From: CAIWAH01 sp043755815
GTDB taxonomy: Bacteria > Verrucomicrobiota > Verrucomicrobiia > Limisphaerales > UBA9464
Direction of reading: 5' to 3'
Assembly: GCA_043755815.1 (NCBI GenBank)
Contig: JAYUSF010000303.1
Coordinates: 1-35,302, forward strand
DNA length: 35,302 bases
In this document: one piece after another, positions 26,082 through 34,999 of the stretch
Numbering within the stretch: position 1 is the stretch's first letter
Layout: each line of letters begins with the position of its first letter
Program-made: the position numbers and the translations under genes
Notes under the pieces: generated by a model
Seen by the model: the letters and a program-made list of their open reading frames with translations, nothing else
Told to the model about the DNA's origin: nothing
The model's database searches: none

Positions 26082-27851
26082 GTGAACACCCGCCTCACCT
26101 GGCTGCTGCTGCTGGTCGCCGTCGCCCTGGGCGGCTATGCGCTCCTCACCGAGCGTCGCCCGGGCGTCATGCCCGGGGGCCTGGGGCGCACCGCGTTCGC
26201 CCCGATCGGGGCCGGCTCGGTCACGGCGATTGAGCTGCTCCGCTCCAACACCGTGGTCCGGGTGGAACGCCTGAACGGCCAGTGGACCCTGAAGCTGCCC
26301 GTGGCCTATCCGGCTCAGGGTGCCGCCATTGAGTCCTTCCTCGATGCCTTGGGCAAAGTGCGACCCACCCGCTGGCTTTCCGCCGCCGAATTGTCGGCCG
26401 GGGGCGTGACCAATTCCCTCGCCGCCTTCGGCCTGGAAACCGGCGCGATCACCGTGAAGCTGGAAACGGATTCCGGGCCGGTCCTGCTCAAGCTCGGGGG
26501 CGCGGCGCCCATCGGTGACCAGCAATACCTCCAACGCGTCGGTCTCGACGGCGTGTTTCTCATCGGCGGCTCGCTGCTCGCCAGCCTGCCGCGCTCGGCC
26601 GATTACTGGCGCGACCGAAGCCTCTTCGAGCTGCGGGGCGAGACCTATGATCGGCTGGAAGTCCGCGGCAAGACACCCGGGTTTGAAGTCCGCCGGAACG
26701 CCGCCGGACAATGGATGCTGACCAAGCCGCTGGCGGCCCGGGCCGACGGCGCCCGCATTGAGTCGCTCATCAACGCCCTCCGGACGGCCCGCGTCGTCGC
26801 GTTTCTCAGCGATTCGCCCGGCGTCGACCTGGAGCCCCTCGGCCTGCAGCCGCCGGAAAACGAGTTCATCCTCGCCCGCGGCACGAACGAGCTCGTGCGG
26901 CTCCAGATCGGCAACGTTCCGGCCGATGCCACAAACTTCGTCCGCGTGCGGCTGCCGGCGACGACCAACATCGTCCTCGTGCCCGTAGAAGTGGGCCTGC
27001 TGGCCCGGCTGCCCCTGCCGAACTTTCGCGACCGCCGGCTGCTGCCGCCGCTGACGGGCGTGAACCGGATCGAGATCCGTGCCGGCACCAACCTGACGAC
27101 GGTCCAGGCGCGCGGGACGAATTGGCTGGTGACGGCGCCGACCGAATTTCCGGCGGATCCCGACCTCGTCCGCTACTGGCTCGACCAACTGCCGGACCTC
27201 ACGATCGCCGACTTCGCGAACGACGTGGTGGCCGACTACGCCACCTACGGCCTGGCCCAGCCGGCGCGCGAATACCGCTTCTTCGCGGGCACCAACGTCC
27301 TCGCCCAGCTGCAGTTCGGGAAGCAGGACGGAGCGGAACGCATCTTTGCCCGCCGGCTGGATGAACCCGGCGTGTATTCGCTGGCGCTGGGAGCCTTCCT
27401 CCAGCAGCCGGAAGCGGCGGGCCAGTTCCGCGACCTGCGCTTCAGCGAATCCAATGTGGTCAGGGTCGCCATCACGCGGCTCGGCAAGACCCGCACGCTC
27501 GAACGCACTGCGGCGGGCGAATGGGCGGTGACCGCCGGCGCGCCGGCCGCCGCGTTTACGCCCGCCGTCGAGGAAACGCTGCACCGGCTCGGCGCGTTGC
27601 AGGCCGTGCGCTACGCGGTCCCCGACGAGACCCAGTTTACCCGCCTGCCCAGCTACCAGCGCCTGGGACACGAGTTCAGCTTCACTTTTAACCAGGCCTC
27701 GGCTCTACGCACGCTGCGGCTCCGCTTGGTCGCCGACCTCGGAGCCATGGCGGTCGCCCTGGTGCAGGTGGACGGGGGCGGCGAGCCGCTGCGGATCGAA
27801 CTGCCCGGGGCGCTGGCCCAGGACCTCCAGCGGGAGTTCGGGACCGAGTAA
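26082..27851 (+). CDS. DUF4340 family membrane-anchored protein
   Basis: A 589-residue protein starting at a GTG (26082) that opens directly into a membrane helix (MNTRLTWLLLLVAVALGGYALL). An upstream in-frame ATG at 25935 lies inside the preceding gene and gives an implausible peptide. The rest is periplasmic, with repeated beta-rich units (VERLNGQWTLKLP, EVRRNAAGQWMLTKP, TVQARGTNWLVTAP, LERTAAGEWAVTAG), the 'Gx-W-x-v' pattern typical of DUF4340. The family regularly follows gldG-like genes. The four repeats suggest an elongated structure. No enzymatic motif is visible. Confidence 0.88.
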   Translation: MNTRLTWLLLLVAVALGGYALLTERRPGVMPGGLGRTAFAPIGAGSVTAIELLRSNTVVRVERLNGQWTLKLPVAYPAQGAAIESFLDALGKVRPTRWLSAAELSAGGVTNSLAAFGLETGAITVKLETDSGPVLLKLGGAAPIGDQQYLQRVGLDGVFLIGGSLLASLPRSADYWRDRSLFELRGETYDRLEVRGKTPGFEVRRNAAGQWMLTKPLAARADGARIESLINALRTARVVAFLSDSPGVDLEPLGLQPPENEFILARGTNELVRLQIGNVPADATNFVRVRLPATTNIVLVPVEVGLLARLPLPNFRDRRLLPPLTGVNRIEIRAGTNLTTVQARGTNWLVTAPTEFPADPDLVRYWLDQLPDLTIADFANDVVADYATYGLAQPAREYRFFAGTNVLAQLQFGKQDGAERIFARRLDEPGVYSLALGAFLQQPEAAGQFRDLRFSESNVVRVAITRLGKTRTLERTAAGEWAVTAGAPAAAFTPAVEETLHRLGALQAVRYAVPDETQFTRLPSYQRLGHEFSFTFNQASALRTLRLRLVADLGAMAVALVQVDGGGEPLRIELPGALAQDLQREFGTE

Positions 27852-27874
27852 TCCGCCAAACCTGAATCCGCCGC

Positions 27875-30800
27875 ATGGAGACTGGCCCCAATCCACCTGA
27901 CGTTCCGTCACCCGCCCCGCGCGGCCGGTGGCGCCGGTGCTGGCGGGCGCTTCGCTGGTGCGGCCACGGGACGGGACTGTTCGTCGTCGTGCTGCTTTAC
28001 CTGGCAATCCACCTGAACCAGATCGGCGTGCCGGACTTCGTGAAGCGGCCGCTGCTCGAACAGTTGCGCGAACGGGGCGTGGAGCTGGAGTTCAGCCGGA
28101 TGCGGGTGCGGCTGACCCGCGGGCTCGTCATTGAAAACGCCAACCTTACCCGCGCCCGCGAGTCGGTTGGCGAGGTGATCTTCGCCGGTGAACTCCAGTT
28201 GAAACTCGGTTGGCGAGACCTGCTCTCGCTGAAGGCTCCCGGCATCCGATCCGTGACGCTCCGGGACGGCCATGTGGCGCTGCCCCTGAAGGCTGAGACG
28301 GACGCGGTCCCGTTCCCGTTCCGGATCGACAACGTGCAGGGCCGGCTGCGGTTCGACGGGACGGAGGCCTGGACTCTGGAGAAACTCGAAGGGACGAGCC
28401 ATGGCGGCCGGTTCCGCGCGGACGGCACCCTGGCCAACGCCTCCCAGCTCACGCGGCACACCGCCATCGGGCCGAAGCCGGATGAAGCGCGCGCCGGGGC
28501 GGTCGCCTTTCGGCGCGAGCTCCTGCGCTACGCCCGGGCGCTGGACCGAATGACCTTTTCGAGCGCGCCGGAACTGACCCTTCAGTTCCACGCGGATGCG
28601 GGCAGCCCGGAGCAATCCACGCTGACGGCCAGCCTGAGTGCGGCGGGCGCCGTTTCGGCTGACTTGGGCACGTTCGAGCAGCTCCGGCTCAACCTCGGCG
28701 CGCGGCGCGCGACGAACGGCCCGAAGGAGGCGATGCTGGCCACGCTGCACGTGGAATCGGCGGCGGTCCGCACGCGCTGGGGTGGGCTGAAATCGTTGCA
28801 GCTCGACTTGAACACCGAGTTCACGCTGACCAACGCCCGTCCCCAGCAGGTCGGGTTGACCTTGGCGACCGAGCAGATCTCCACCCGCTGGGGCCAGCTC
28901 GAACACCTGGAACTTTCGACGAGTTCGCGCCCCGAGCCCGCGGACGCCCGCGGAACGATGGCAACCACCGTGAACGTGGCGGCCAAGGGAATCGTCACCG
29001 AGTGGGCGCGGCTGACGAACGCGACCTTCAGCGCCGCCGCAACCCATCGGGCGGAGGGCACGCTCACCAACTGGCTGCCGGACCGCGCTGAGATCACGCT
29101 CAACGCCGCCGGCATCGGAACGAAATGGGCGCAGGCAGACCATGTCAAGTTGACGGCCAACGGGCGCCCCCGGCCGCCGGAATCGGCGCGCCAACTCGAC
29201 GCGTGGTGGTCCCAACTGGAACCGTTCGCCGGGGTGGCCACTTTGCAGGTCACCAATTTCAGCATGCCAAAGTTGGCGCTGGACTCGGCGGGACTCACGT
29301 TCGGTTGGAGCGAGGGAATCCTGGCGGTGCGCGAACTGGCCGCCCGGATTTACGGCGGGGGGGTCCGGGGCGAGGCCCGGCTGGACGTGGCGTCACGGCT
29401 GGCCAGCGCGAAGGTGGCCTCCGACTTTGACCTGCACCGGCTGGAACCGCTGATGACCACGAACGCGGTGAAATGGATCCAGCAGTATGGTTGGCGGCCT
29501 GAACAGCCCGCGGTGCTGACCGCCGAAGGCAGCGCGGTGCTGCCGGTGTGGACGAACCGGCAACCCGACTGGCGTGGCGAAGTGCTGCCCACCCTCCGGC
29601 TCGCCGGCACGGCGAACGTGACCAACTTTACCTTTCGCGGGCTGCCGGGCGACCGGGGGTTCGTGCCGTTTGCCCACACCAATCTCCTCTGGTCGATCCG
29701 GAACGCCCACGCCTGGCGTCCGGAGGGCGAGGTTGAGTTCGATTACGAGGGCCACACGGCCACGCAGGACTACCACTTCCGCGTGCGGAGTTCGGTGGAC
29801 CCCAAACTGGTGCGTCCGCTGCTGGAAGCCGCTGGGCAACGCACCGTCGACCTCTTCCAGTTCACCCGGCCGCCGCATCTGGAAGGCGATATCTGGGGCC
29901 GGTGGTTTGCCCGGGAACGGACCGGTTTTTCCGCCCGCCTGAGCTCGACCAACTTCACGTTTCGCGGGGAGCAGGTGGATGAGTTTCGCGGGGCGGTCGC
30001 GTTCACCAACCAGTTCGTGGACATCCGCAATGTGGACCTGAAACGCGGCGCGACCTGGGCCCAGGTGCCCGCGGCCGGCTTCGACGCGGCCACGGGCCGG
30101 ATCTACCTGACCAACGCCATGGCGACGCTGGACGTGGCTCCGGTCACCCGGGTCATCGGTCCGAAGACGCACGCGCTGATGCAGGCCTATCAGTTCGACC
30201 AGCCGTTGCGCGCAGTGGTGAACGGCGTGATCCCCGTGCGCAACACCGACGAGGCCGACGTGAGGTTCGAGGCCAGCCTCGGCGGCTTCCATTGGTGGCG
30301 ATTCAACACGACCAATGTCTCCGCCCTGGTGCATTGGCAGGGCGACCACCTCAGCGTGTCCAACCTCGACACCGTTTTCCACGGCGGGCGGCTGAGCGGC
30401 AACATCTGGGTCAACATGGAGAACAAGGACGACGTCCAATTCGGCTTCGATGCGACGGGCAAGGAGTTGAACCTGTCGAGCCTGCTGCACGATCTGCTGC
30501 CCAGCACGAACCGGCTCGAAGGCACCCTGAGCACGCATCTCGTGGTGGACCGGGCTTCGGCACGCGAGGACGGGGCGTGGACCGGACGCGGCGATGCCCG
30601 GCTGCTGGACGGTTACCTTTGGGGCCTGCCCGTATTCGGGGTGCTGTCCGGCCCGCTGGAAGCGATCGCGCCGGGGCTTGGCCAGCAGAAGTTCAAGGAG
30701 GGCACGGCGACCTTCTCGATCACCAACCGGGTGGTGAAGTCGAAAGATCTCGAGCTGAAATCACCGGTCGTGCGGATGCGCTTCCAGGGCGAGGTCGGCT

Positions 30801-31114
30801 TTGATGCGCACCTCGACACGCGCATGGAAGCCGAGCTGTTGCGCGACATGCCCGTGCTGGGCGGCCTGGTGAGCCTGGTGCTGAAGCCGTTTACGAAGCT
30901 GCTGGAATTCGATGTGCGGGGGCGTCTGGGCAAACCCGAGGCCGACTTCCGGCATGTGCCCTCGTTCATTCTCGCCCCATTGCGGCCCATCCAGACGCTG
31001 AAGGCGCTCTTCCCCGATGATCCGGTTGAAACGGCGCCGGGCACGGTTCCACCGCTCCCGAAGCCGGAGCCTGAGCCCGCAAGCCCGCCCCCGCTGACTC
31101 CGGCCGCGCAATAG
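27875..31114 (+). CDS. Large AsmA-like (YhdP/TamB superfamily) envelope protein
   Basis: A 1079-residue protein. A basic N-terminus is followed by one membrane helix (33-50, FVVVLLYLAI). The remainder is beta-strand-rich and probably periplasmic. The C-terminal part (about 800-1010) has AsmA-C character (FHGGRLSGNIWVNM, TFSITNRVVKSKDLELKSPVVRMRFQGEVG, LRDMPVLGGLVSLVLKPFTKLLEFDVRG). It ends in a Pro-rich tail (about 1050-1079). AsmA-like proteins form long grooves that carry phospholipids between membranes. Five internal repeats of the form (V/I)xTxWxxLxxLxL occur at about 260, 298, 335, 373 and 414, with a period of 37-41 residues. It starts 23 bases after DUF4340 and is probably in the same operon. 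Confidence 0.85.
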   Translation: METGPNPPDVPSPAPRGRWRRCWRALRWCGHGTGLFVVVLLYLAIHLNQIGVPDFVKRPLLEQLRERGVELEFSRMRVRLTRGLVIENANLTRARESVGEVIFAGELQLKLGWRDLLSLKAPGIRSVTLRDGHVALPLKAETDAVPFPFRIDNVQGRLRFDGTEAWTLEKLEGTSHGGRFRADGTLANASQLTRHTAIGPKPDEARAGAVAFRRELLRYARALDRMTFSSAPELTLQFHADAGSPEQSTLTASLSAAGAVSADLGTFEQLRLNLGARRATNGPKEAMLATLHVESAAVRTRWGGLKSLQLDLNTEFTLTNARPQQVGLTLATEQISTRWGQLEHLELSTSSRPEPADARGTMATTVNVAAKGIVTEWARLTNATFSAAATHRAEGTLTNWLPDRAEITLNAAGIGTKWAQADHVKLTANGRPRPPESARQLDAWWSQLEPFAGVATLQVTNFSMPKLALDSAGLTFGWSEGILAVRELAARIYGGGVRGEARLDVASRLASAKVASDFDLHRLEPLMTTNAVKWIQQYGWRPEQPAVLTAEGSAVLPVWTNRQPDWRGEVLPTLRLAGTANVTNFTFRGLPGDRGFVPFAHTNLLWSIRNAHAWRPEGEVEFDYEGHTATQDYHFRVRSSVDPKLVRPLLEAAGQRTVDLFQFTRPPHLEGDIWGRWFARERTGFSARLSSTNFTFRGEQVDEFRGAVAFTNQFVDIRNVDLKRGATWAQVPAAGFDAATGRIYLTNAMATLDVAPVTRVIGPKTHALMQAYQFDQPLRAVVNGVIPVRNTDEADVRFEASLGGFHWWRFNTTNVSALVHWQGDHLSVSNLDTVFHGGRLSGNIWVNMENKDDVQFGFDATGKELNLSSLLHDLLPSTNRLEGTLSTHLVVDRASAREDGAWTGRGDARLLDGYLWGLPVFGVLSGPLEAIAPGLGQQKFKEGTATFSITNRVVKSKDLELKSPVVRMRFQGEVGFDAHLDTRMEAELLRDMPVLGGLVSLVLKPFTKLLEFDVRGRLGKPEADFRHVPSFILAPLRPIQTLKALFPDDPVETAPGTVPPLPKPEPEPASPPPLTPAAQ

Positions 31115-31176
31115 CGGCACCCCACCATCTGTGGCTTGCTGAGGCGCGTTCGTGCCCCACCTTCCCGCCCTGACGC

Positions 31177-31905
31177 ATGGCAGTTAAGATTGATTCCTTC
31201 CGGACGGACGCGGAACTCGCCGAACACGCGGCGCGCGGCTGGCTGGCTTGGGCCGTGAAACATGCGACGGCTGGCCGGCGGCCCACCGTCGCGCTGGCGG
31301 GTGGGCGGATCACCGGGGCCTTTTACGACGCCCTGAGCGCCTCGGCCTCGGCGGCCGAGAAGGAAGCCGCCCGGAGGGTGGAGTATTTCTGGGGTGACGA
31401 GCGCTGCGTGCCGGCCGACAGCGCGGACAGCAACTTCAAGCTCGCGAAGGACCGTTTCTTTGACCCGCTGGGGATTCCCGCCGAACGGCAGCACCGGATC
31501 GCCGGTGAACTGCCGCCGGAGCAGGCGGCCCGGCAGGTCGCGGCCGAACTCCGCCAACTCGCCACAATTTCTCCCGCGGGACGCCCGGTCCTTGAGCTCG
31601 TGCTGCTCGGCATGGGCGAGGATGGCCACGTCGCCTCGCTGTTTCCCGGGGCTCCCGCTGCCGTGGTGGAGTCCAAGGAAGTTTACCTGCCGGTGATCGG
31701 GCCCAAGCCGCCTCCACAGCGGATTTCGCTTAGCTACCCGCAGTTGGCCGTGGCCGCCTCAGTGTGGGTGCTGGTCGCCGGAGCGGGAAAACTGGGGCCG
31801 CTGCGCGAGGCCCTGGGCGGCTCGAGTTCGCACGGATTGGGGCGGGTTTTGGCGCAGCGGAATCAGACGCGAATCTTTGAAGCGGTCGGCCACGGTGGCC
31901 GCTGA
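31177..31905 (+). CDS. pgl: 6-phosphogluconolactonase
   Basis: A 242-residue DevB-type lactonase that hydrolyses 6-phosphogluconolactone in the oxidative pentose phosphate pathway. Motifs are ALAGGRITGAFYDAL (39-53), WGDERCVP (72-79), DSNFKLAKD (84-92) and LLGMGEDGHVASLFPG (143-158), the family's most typical block. The SGGSTP loop of the family is here AGGRITG, a mild variant. No glucose-6-phosphate dehydrogenase gene is adjacent. It is 62 bases after the AsmA-like gene, so its co-transcription is open. Confidence 0.95.
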   Translation: MAVKIDSFRTDAELAEHAARGWLAWAVKHATAGRRPTVALAGGRITGAFYDALSASASAAEKEAARRVEYFWGDERCVPADSADSNFKLAKDRFFDPLGIPAERQHRIAGELPPEQAARQVAAELRQLATISPAGRPVLELVLLGMGEDGHVASLFPGAPAAVVESKEVYLPVIGPKPPPQRISLSYPQLAVAASVWVLVAGAGKLGPLREALGGSSSHGLGRVLAQRNQTRIFEAVGHGGR

Positions 31906-32006
31906 ACGGAATCCAGGTTGGCCTGGGGGAAAGCTTTTGAACATTTCACGCACCGCTGAGTCACAATGGGCGTGGTTGATTTGGGTGGCTGCTAAGGGTT
32001 GGCAGA

Positions 32007-32129
32007 GAGGTCGTGCTGGCGGCGGAGTGCAGCCACTGACTCCAGTTGGCTCCGTCGCCGATCTGAGCGTGCGGGTGAGCGCGCTGTGACCTCATCACCA
32101 GAGGACCGGTTCATCGCCGGTCCTCTTTT
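32007..32129 (+). ncRNA. Candidate structured RNA ending in an intrinsic terminator
   Basis: The gene-free region after pgl folds by eye into a three-way junction. Stem A pairs 32007-32012 with 32088-32093, plus two inner G-U pairs. Stem B pairs 32018-32027 with 32050-32059 (10 pairs, one G-U) and carries an inner hairpin at 32033-32049. Stem C pairs 32066-32072 with 32079-32085 around a 6-base loop. It is followed by the terminator at 32100-32129. High GC makes chance folding easier, so covariation is needed. I do not recognise a known RNA family; it may be a small RNA or a pgl 3' UTR. Confidence 0.4.
32100..32129 (+). terminator. Intrinsic terminator, plus strand
   Basis: A perfect 10-bp stem (32100-32109 with 32117-32126) with a 7-base loop, followed by TTTT (32126-32129). 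The T-run exists only on the plus strand, so it does not serve the minus-strand haloperoxidase gene. The nearest plus-strand gene, pgl, ends 194 bases upstream. Confidence 0.85.
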
Positions 32130-32134
32130 CGTTT

Positions 32135-33580
32135 CTACCGCTCCTGAACGCGGAAAAACCGGGCGCTGCCGGCCAGGTCCAGAGGCAGGGGGACGCCGCC
32201 GGATTTCGCGGTGTTGGTCGAGGCGGCGTTCCAGTTCACCAGATCTTCGGAGGCCTCGACGACCACCTTGGCGCCCACATGACCGTGGAGCCGCAGGCTG
32301 GGCCCGCCGTTGGTTCCGGCTTCGACCATCAGCAGGGGCAGACTGGCATTCGGGAGCAGGAAGTTGCGCGCCACGAACTCGCCGATCTTCGCCCCGCTGC
32401 GTTTTCCCTCCACGTTGTCGAACGGGAAATGGATGCCCCCGTAAATCCGGCTCATGCCCACCTCGTCCGCGCAGGCGGACAGGCTGGTGAAGTTCCGGAA
32501 CACACCCGGTAGCGAGTCCGAACGGGCGGCAAAGGCAACCGCATCGGTGCCGAGAAAACGCGTGAGCACCGTTGCACTGGACTTGCTGAAGGTGCTGTGG
32601 CCGCTGGTGTAGGCGGGGAATGGGGGCGAGTTGAGGAAGTGGTTCCAAGCTTCGTCCTGTTCGGTGGCCTCGTTGCCGTCTTCTGAGCCGCGCTGGATGG
32701 CGGTTACCGGCCGCCAGAGATTGTAACGATACTTCGTTTCCCAGCAGAGAATCGCCGAATCGGCCTGCGCGACGCTGATCAGGGCAAAGAGCCGCGCCGT
32801 TTCCGCCATCGTGAGCAGTCGGTCCCGGGCGATGGTTGCGGCGATCTCGTGCCAGTGGCCCGGCGGCATGGCGGTGTAGCTGAAGTCCGACCAGAAAACG
32901 GCGATCTGACTCTGTTCCGCCGTGCGCACCGCGCTGCTCTTCGCCCCCAAGGCTTTGACCTCGTTGTAGGCCGCCGCGTAGTCGGCACTGTCCAAGGCCG
33001 GTGGCGGACCCGGCACGAAGGGTTCCAGACTTTCGAGGCAAAAAGCCGTCACGTAGCGCCAGTGCGGATCCAGTGGCGGGCGGAAGAATGCCGGCGTCCT
33101 GCGCCATTGGCCCGGCGCGTTGCTGGGGATGTAGGGCACCTGGGTGTTCGCTCCGTCGGCCTGCCGGCTTTCCAGGCTCATCTGCCCGACCTGCACCCCA
33201 AAATTCAGGCTGTTCGTCAGCGCCGGCGTCTCCGGCTGGCTGGAGACGAAGGTATTGAACAGGTCGTCGGCCCGCGCCTTGAACGGCGGATACAGCACCA
33301 ACGCCACCGTGTGGGCCGCCGCTGCCGCGGCAACTTCAGCGGAAGTGTCCGGCGGGGTTTCCAGTTGAAACCGGTAAGACTGATGCGTGCGCAGGACCGA
33401 ATTCACCGCGTCGTAAACGGCCGTATGCAGAATGGCGAGGTTGCGCGAACTGAGTGTCGGGCCCGTGTTGTCCACCCGGATGGCGTCGAGCATCAGCGCG
33501 TTCCAATCCAGCACCACGTCAGCACGCATCGGGAGGATGACCCACAAGGCTGCAACCGTCAGAAGGCGGATTCGGTTCAT
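32135..33580 (-). CDS. Vanadium-dependent haloperoxidase, PAP2 superfamily
   Basis: A 481-residue secreted protein (signal peptide about 1-20). The vanadate site appears complete: K283 and R290-P291 in KYRYNLWRP, S326-G327-H328 in YTSGHST, S377-R378 and H384 in SRIYGGIHFPFD. H384 would be the covalent vanadate ligand and H328 the acid-base residue. These enzymes use hydrogen peroxide to oxidise halides, or act as related acid phosphatases. The C-terminal ~60 residues (from about 420) form a beta-sandwich-like tail with a SEDLVNWN motif common in secreted Verrucomicrobia proteins. An upstream Met at 33622 would precede the signal peptide and is rejected. Halide specificity cannot be told. Confidence 0.9.
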   Translation of the reverse strand: MNRIRLLTVAALWVILPMRADVVLDWNALMLDAIRVDNTGPTLSSRNLAILHTAVYDAVNSVLRTHQSYRFQLETPPDTSAEVAAAAAAHTVALVLYPPFKARADDLFNTFVSSQPETPALTNSLNFGVQVGQMSLESRQADGANTQVPYIPSNAPGQWRRTPAFFRPPLDPHWRYVTAFCLESLEPFVPGPPPALDSADYAAAYNEVKALGAKSSAVRTAEQSQIAVFWSDFSYTAMPPGHWHEIAATIARDRLLTMAETARLFALISVAQADSAILCWETKYRYNLWRPVTAIQRGSEDGNEATEQDEAWNHFLNSPPFPAYTSGHSTFSKSSATVLTRFLGTDAVAFAARSDSLPGVFRNFTSLSACADEVGMSRIYGGIHFPFDNVEGKRSGAKIGEFVARNFLLPNASLPLLMVEAGTNGGPSLRLHGHVGAKVVVEASEDLVNWNAASTNTAKSGGVPLPLDLAGSARFFRVQER

Positions 33581-33766
33581 GGCTGATTGAGCATGGAAAC
33601 GGTCCGGAAACCACTCAAGCATGCAATCCGTGGCGCTGTGGTGCGCCTTCGCGGTGAAGCGGCCCGATTCTGGGGCGGATTGGCGCCGTTACTCCCCGAA
33701 ACTGCCCGTTGGCTTTTTGGCAAAAAACCGCAAGCCACCCTTGCCGGCCCCGTTATAGTCGGTCCC

Positions 33767-34606
33767 GTGAATGCGAAGGGACCTACTCCAACAGGACCGA
33801 GCTCACGGGGGTTTACCCTCATTGAGCTGCTGGTAGTGGTGGCGATCATTGCGGTATTGGCCGGCCTGCTGTTGCCGGCGATGACAAAAGCAAAATCTCA
33901 GGCCAAAAAGGCCAACGAGATGTCATCGTCCCACCAGCTCATGCTGGCGTGGCAGATGTATGCCGACGACCACAATGACCGCGTGCTGCCCGGCTACCGC
34001 CATGGCTACGAGGCGAACGACGCCAACGGCCAGCCGGTTCCCTTTCCGATCAACGCCCGGTATCCGTGGCGCCTCTATCCCTATTTGGGCAAGAGCTTCG
34101 AGGTCATCTATGCCAACGAGAACCGGGCACTGCTGCAGCAGTTCCGGCAAATGGACCCCGCTACGGGCACCTATGCGGCCAGCGTCTTTCCTTCGCTCGG
34201 AATCAATTCCACCTTCGTCGGCGGTGACGACAACGAACTGGAACCCACCGGCAAGGCCCGCGAGGTGTTCGGCGATTTCTGCGTGCTCAAGGCGGGCGAC
34301 ACCCAGCGCCCGAGCGACCTGATGGTGTTCGCCTCCGCCCGCGGACCCTTTGAGGGCAAGATCGTGAACGGCTTTTACTTGGTCCGCTCCCCCTTCTTCA
34401 TGGGCCACCGCTGGTCGCAGTCGTTCAACCAGGCGGACGGCCCGGAAGCGTGGGGCCACGTGCATCCGCGCTTCTCCAACCGCGCCTTGGGCTGTCTCGT
34501 GGACGGTCACGTGGAAGCCTTCGGCGAGCGCGAATTGCAGGACATGCGCCACTGGGCCAACCAGGCCGACCGCGCCGACTGGACGCTGCAACGGCAGAAC
34601 CGTTAA
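33767..34606 (+). CDS. Prepilin-type N-terminal cleavage protein (second copy)
   Basis: A 279-residue pseudopilin-like protein from a GTG at 33767. The leader MNAKGPTPTGPSSRG ends with Gly15 before FTLIE, followed by a hydrophobic helix and LLPAMTKAKSQAKKANEMSSSHQLMLAWQMYADDHNDRVLPGY, the usual Verrucomicrobia pattern. A C-terminal LGCLVDGHVEAF matches the DG motif of such proteins, although the preceding His is 12 rather than 9 residues away. An ATG at 33587 would give an unusual 75-residue leader and leave no room for divergent promoters. It runs divergently from the haloperoxidase gene. Confidence 0.85.
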   Translation: MNAKGPTPTGPSSRGFTLIELLVVVAIIAVLAGLLLPAMTKAKSQAKKANEMSSSHQLMLAWQMYADDHNDRVLPGYRHGYEANDANGQPVPFPINARYPWRLYPYLGKSFEVIYANENRALLQQFRQMDPATGTYAASVFPSLGINSTFVGGDDNELEPTGKAREVFGDFCVLKAGDTQRPSDLMVFASARGPFEGKIVNGFYLVRSPFFMGHRWSQSFNQADGPEAWGHVHPRFSNRALGCLVDGHVEAFGERELQDMRHWANQADRADWTLQRQNR

Positions 34607-34645
34607 GGCGCCGCCAAGCCCAGGTCGCCGGCCCGAAAGACATCG

Positions 34646-34927
34646 TTACGCCGGACGCGCCGCCCGGAACTGGCGGAGCAGCCGCAGCGCACAGCCAGCA
34701 CAGCTCAGCAGACCCAACGCCGCGGCATACGGGGCGTAGGTCGCCGAAGCCAGCACCCCCACCGCGGCCAAGGCGCCGAGCGTTTGCCCCAGCCAGACGG
34801 TTTTCGTTCCGGATCTTTTGGCTGCCACGTCCTGTGGGCCGCGAAAGCTCATCAGCAGCGGCAGCACCAACGAGAGTAGGAGCAGGCCGGCAAGATAGCC
34901 GGTTTCGAGCAAGGTAAGTTCACGCAT
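34646..34927 (-). CDS. Small membrane protein, unknown function
   Basis: A 93-residue protein with hydrophobic helices at about 8-28, 45-62 and 64-83, separated by a basic loop (FRGPQDVAAKRSGTK). A weak AAAGG lies about 10 bases upstream of the start. The membrane pattern supports a real gene, but I do not recognise the family. It converges on the second prepilin-like gene. Confidence 0.6.
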   Translation of the reverse strand: MRELTLLETGYLAGLLLLSLVLPLLMSFRGPQDVAAKRSGTKTVWLGQTLGALAAVGVLASATYAPYAAALGLLSCAGCALRLLRQFRAARPA

Positions 34928-34999
34928 CGCGTTGGCCTTTCAGTTCAATCAGACCTAGCCGCTTAACTTCCGTCACGCGCGCTGGCTTTGCGAACCCCG

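Noticed and set aside
25896..27671. Antisense open frame of 591 codons opposite the DUF4340 gene
   Set aside because: Composition is that of a frame shadow (Gly/Arg/Ala/Gln-rich, no motifs). The sense frame has a membrane anchor and regular repeats.
31877..32089. 70-codon plus-strand frame after pgl
   Set aside because: It starts within pgl, has no homology-like features and no RBS, and covers the region that folds as RNA.
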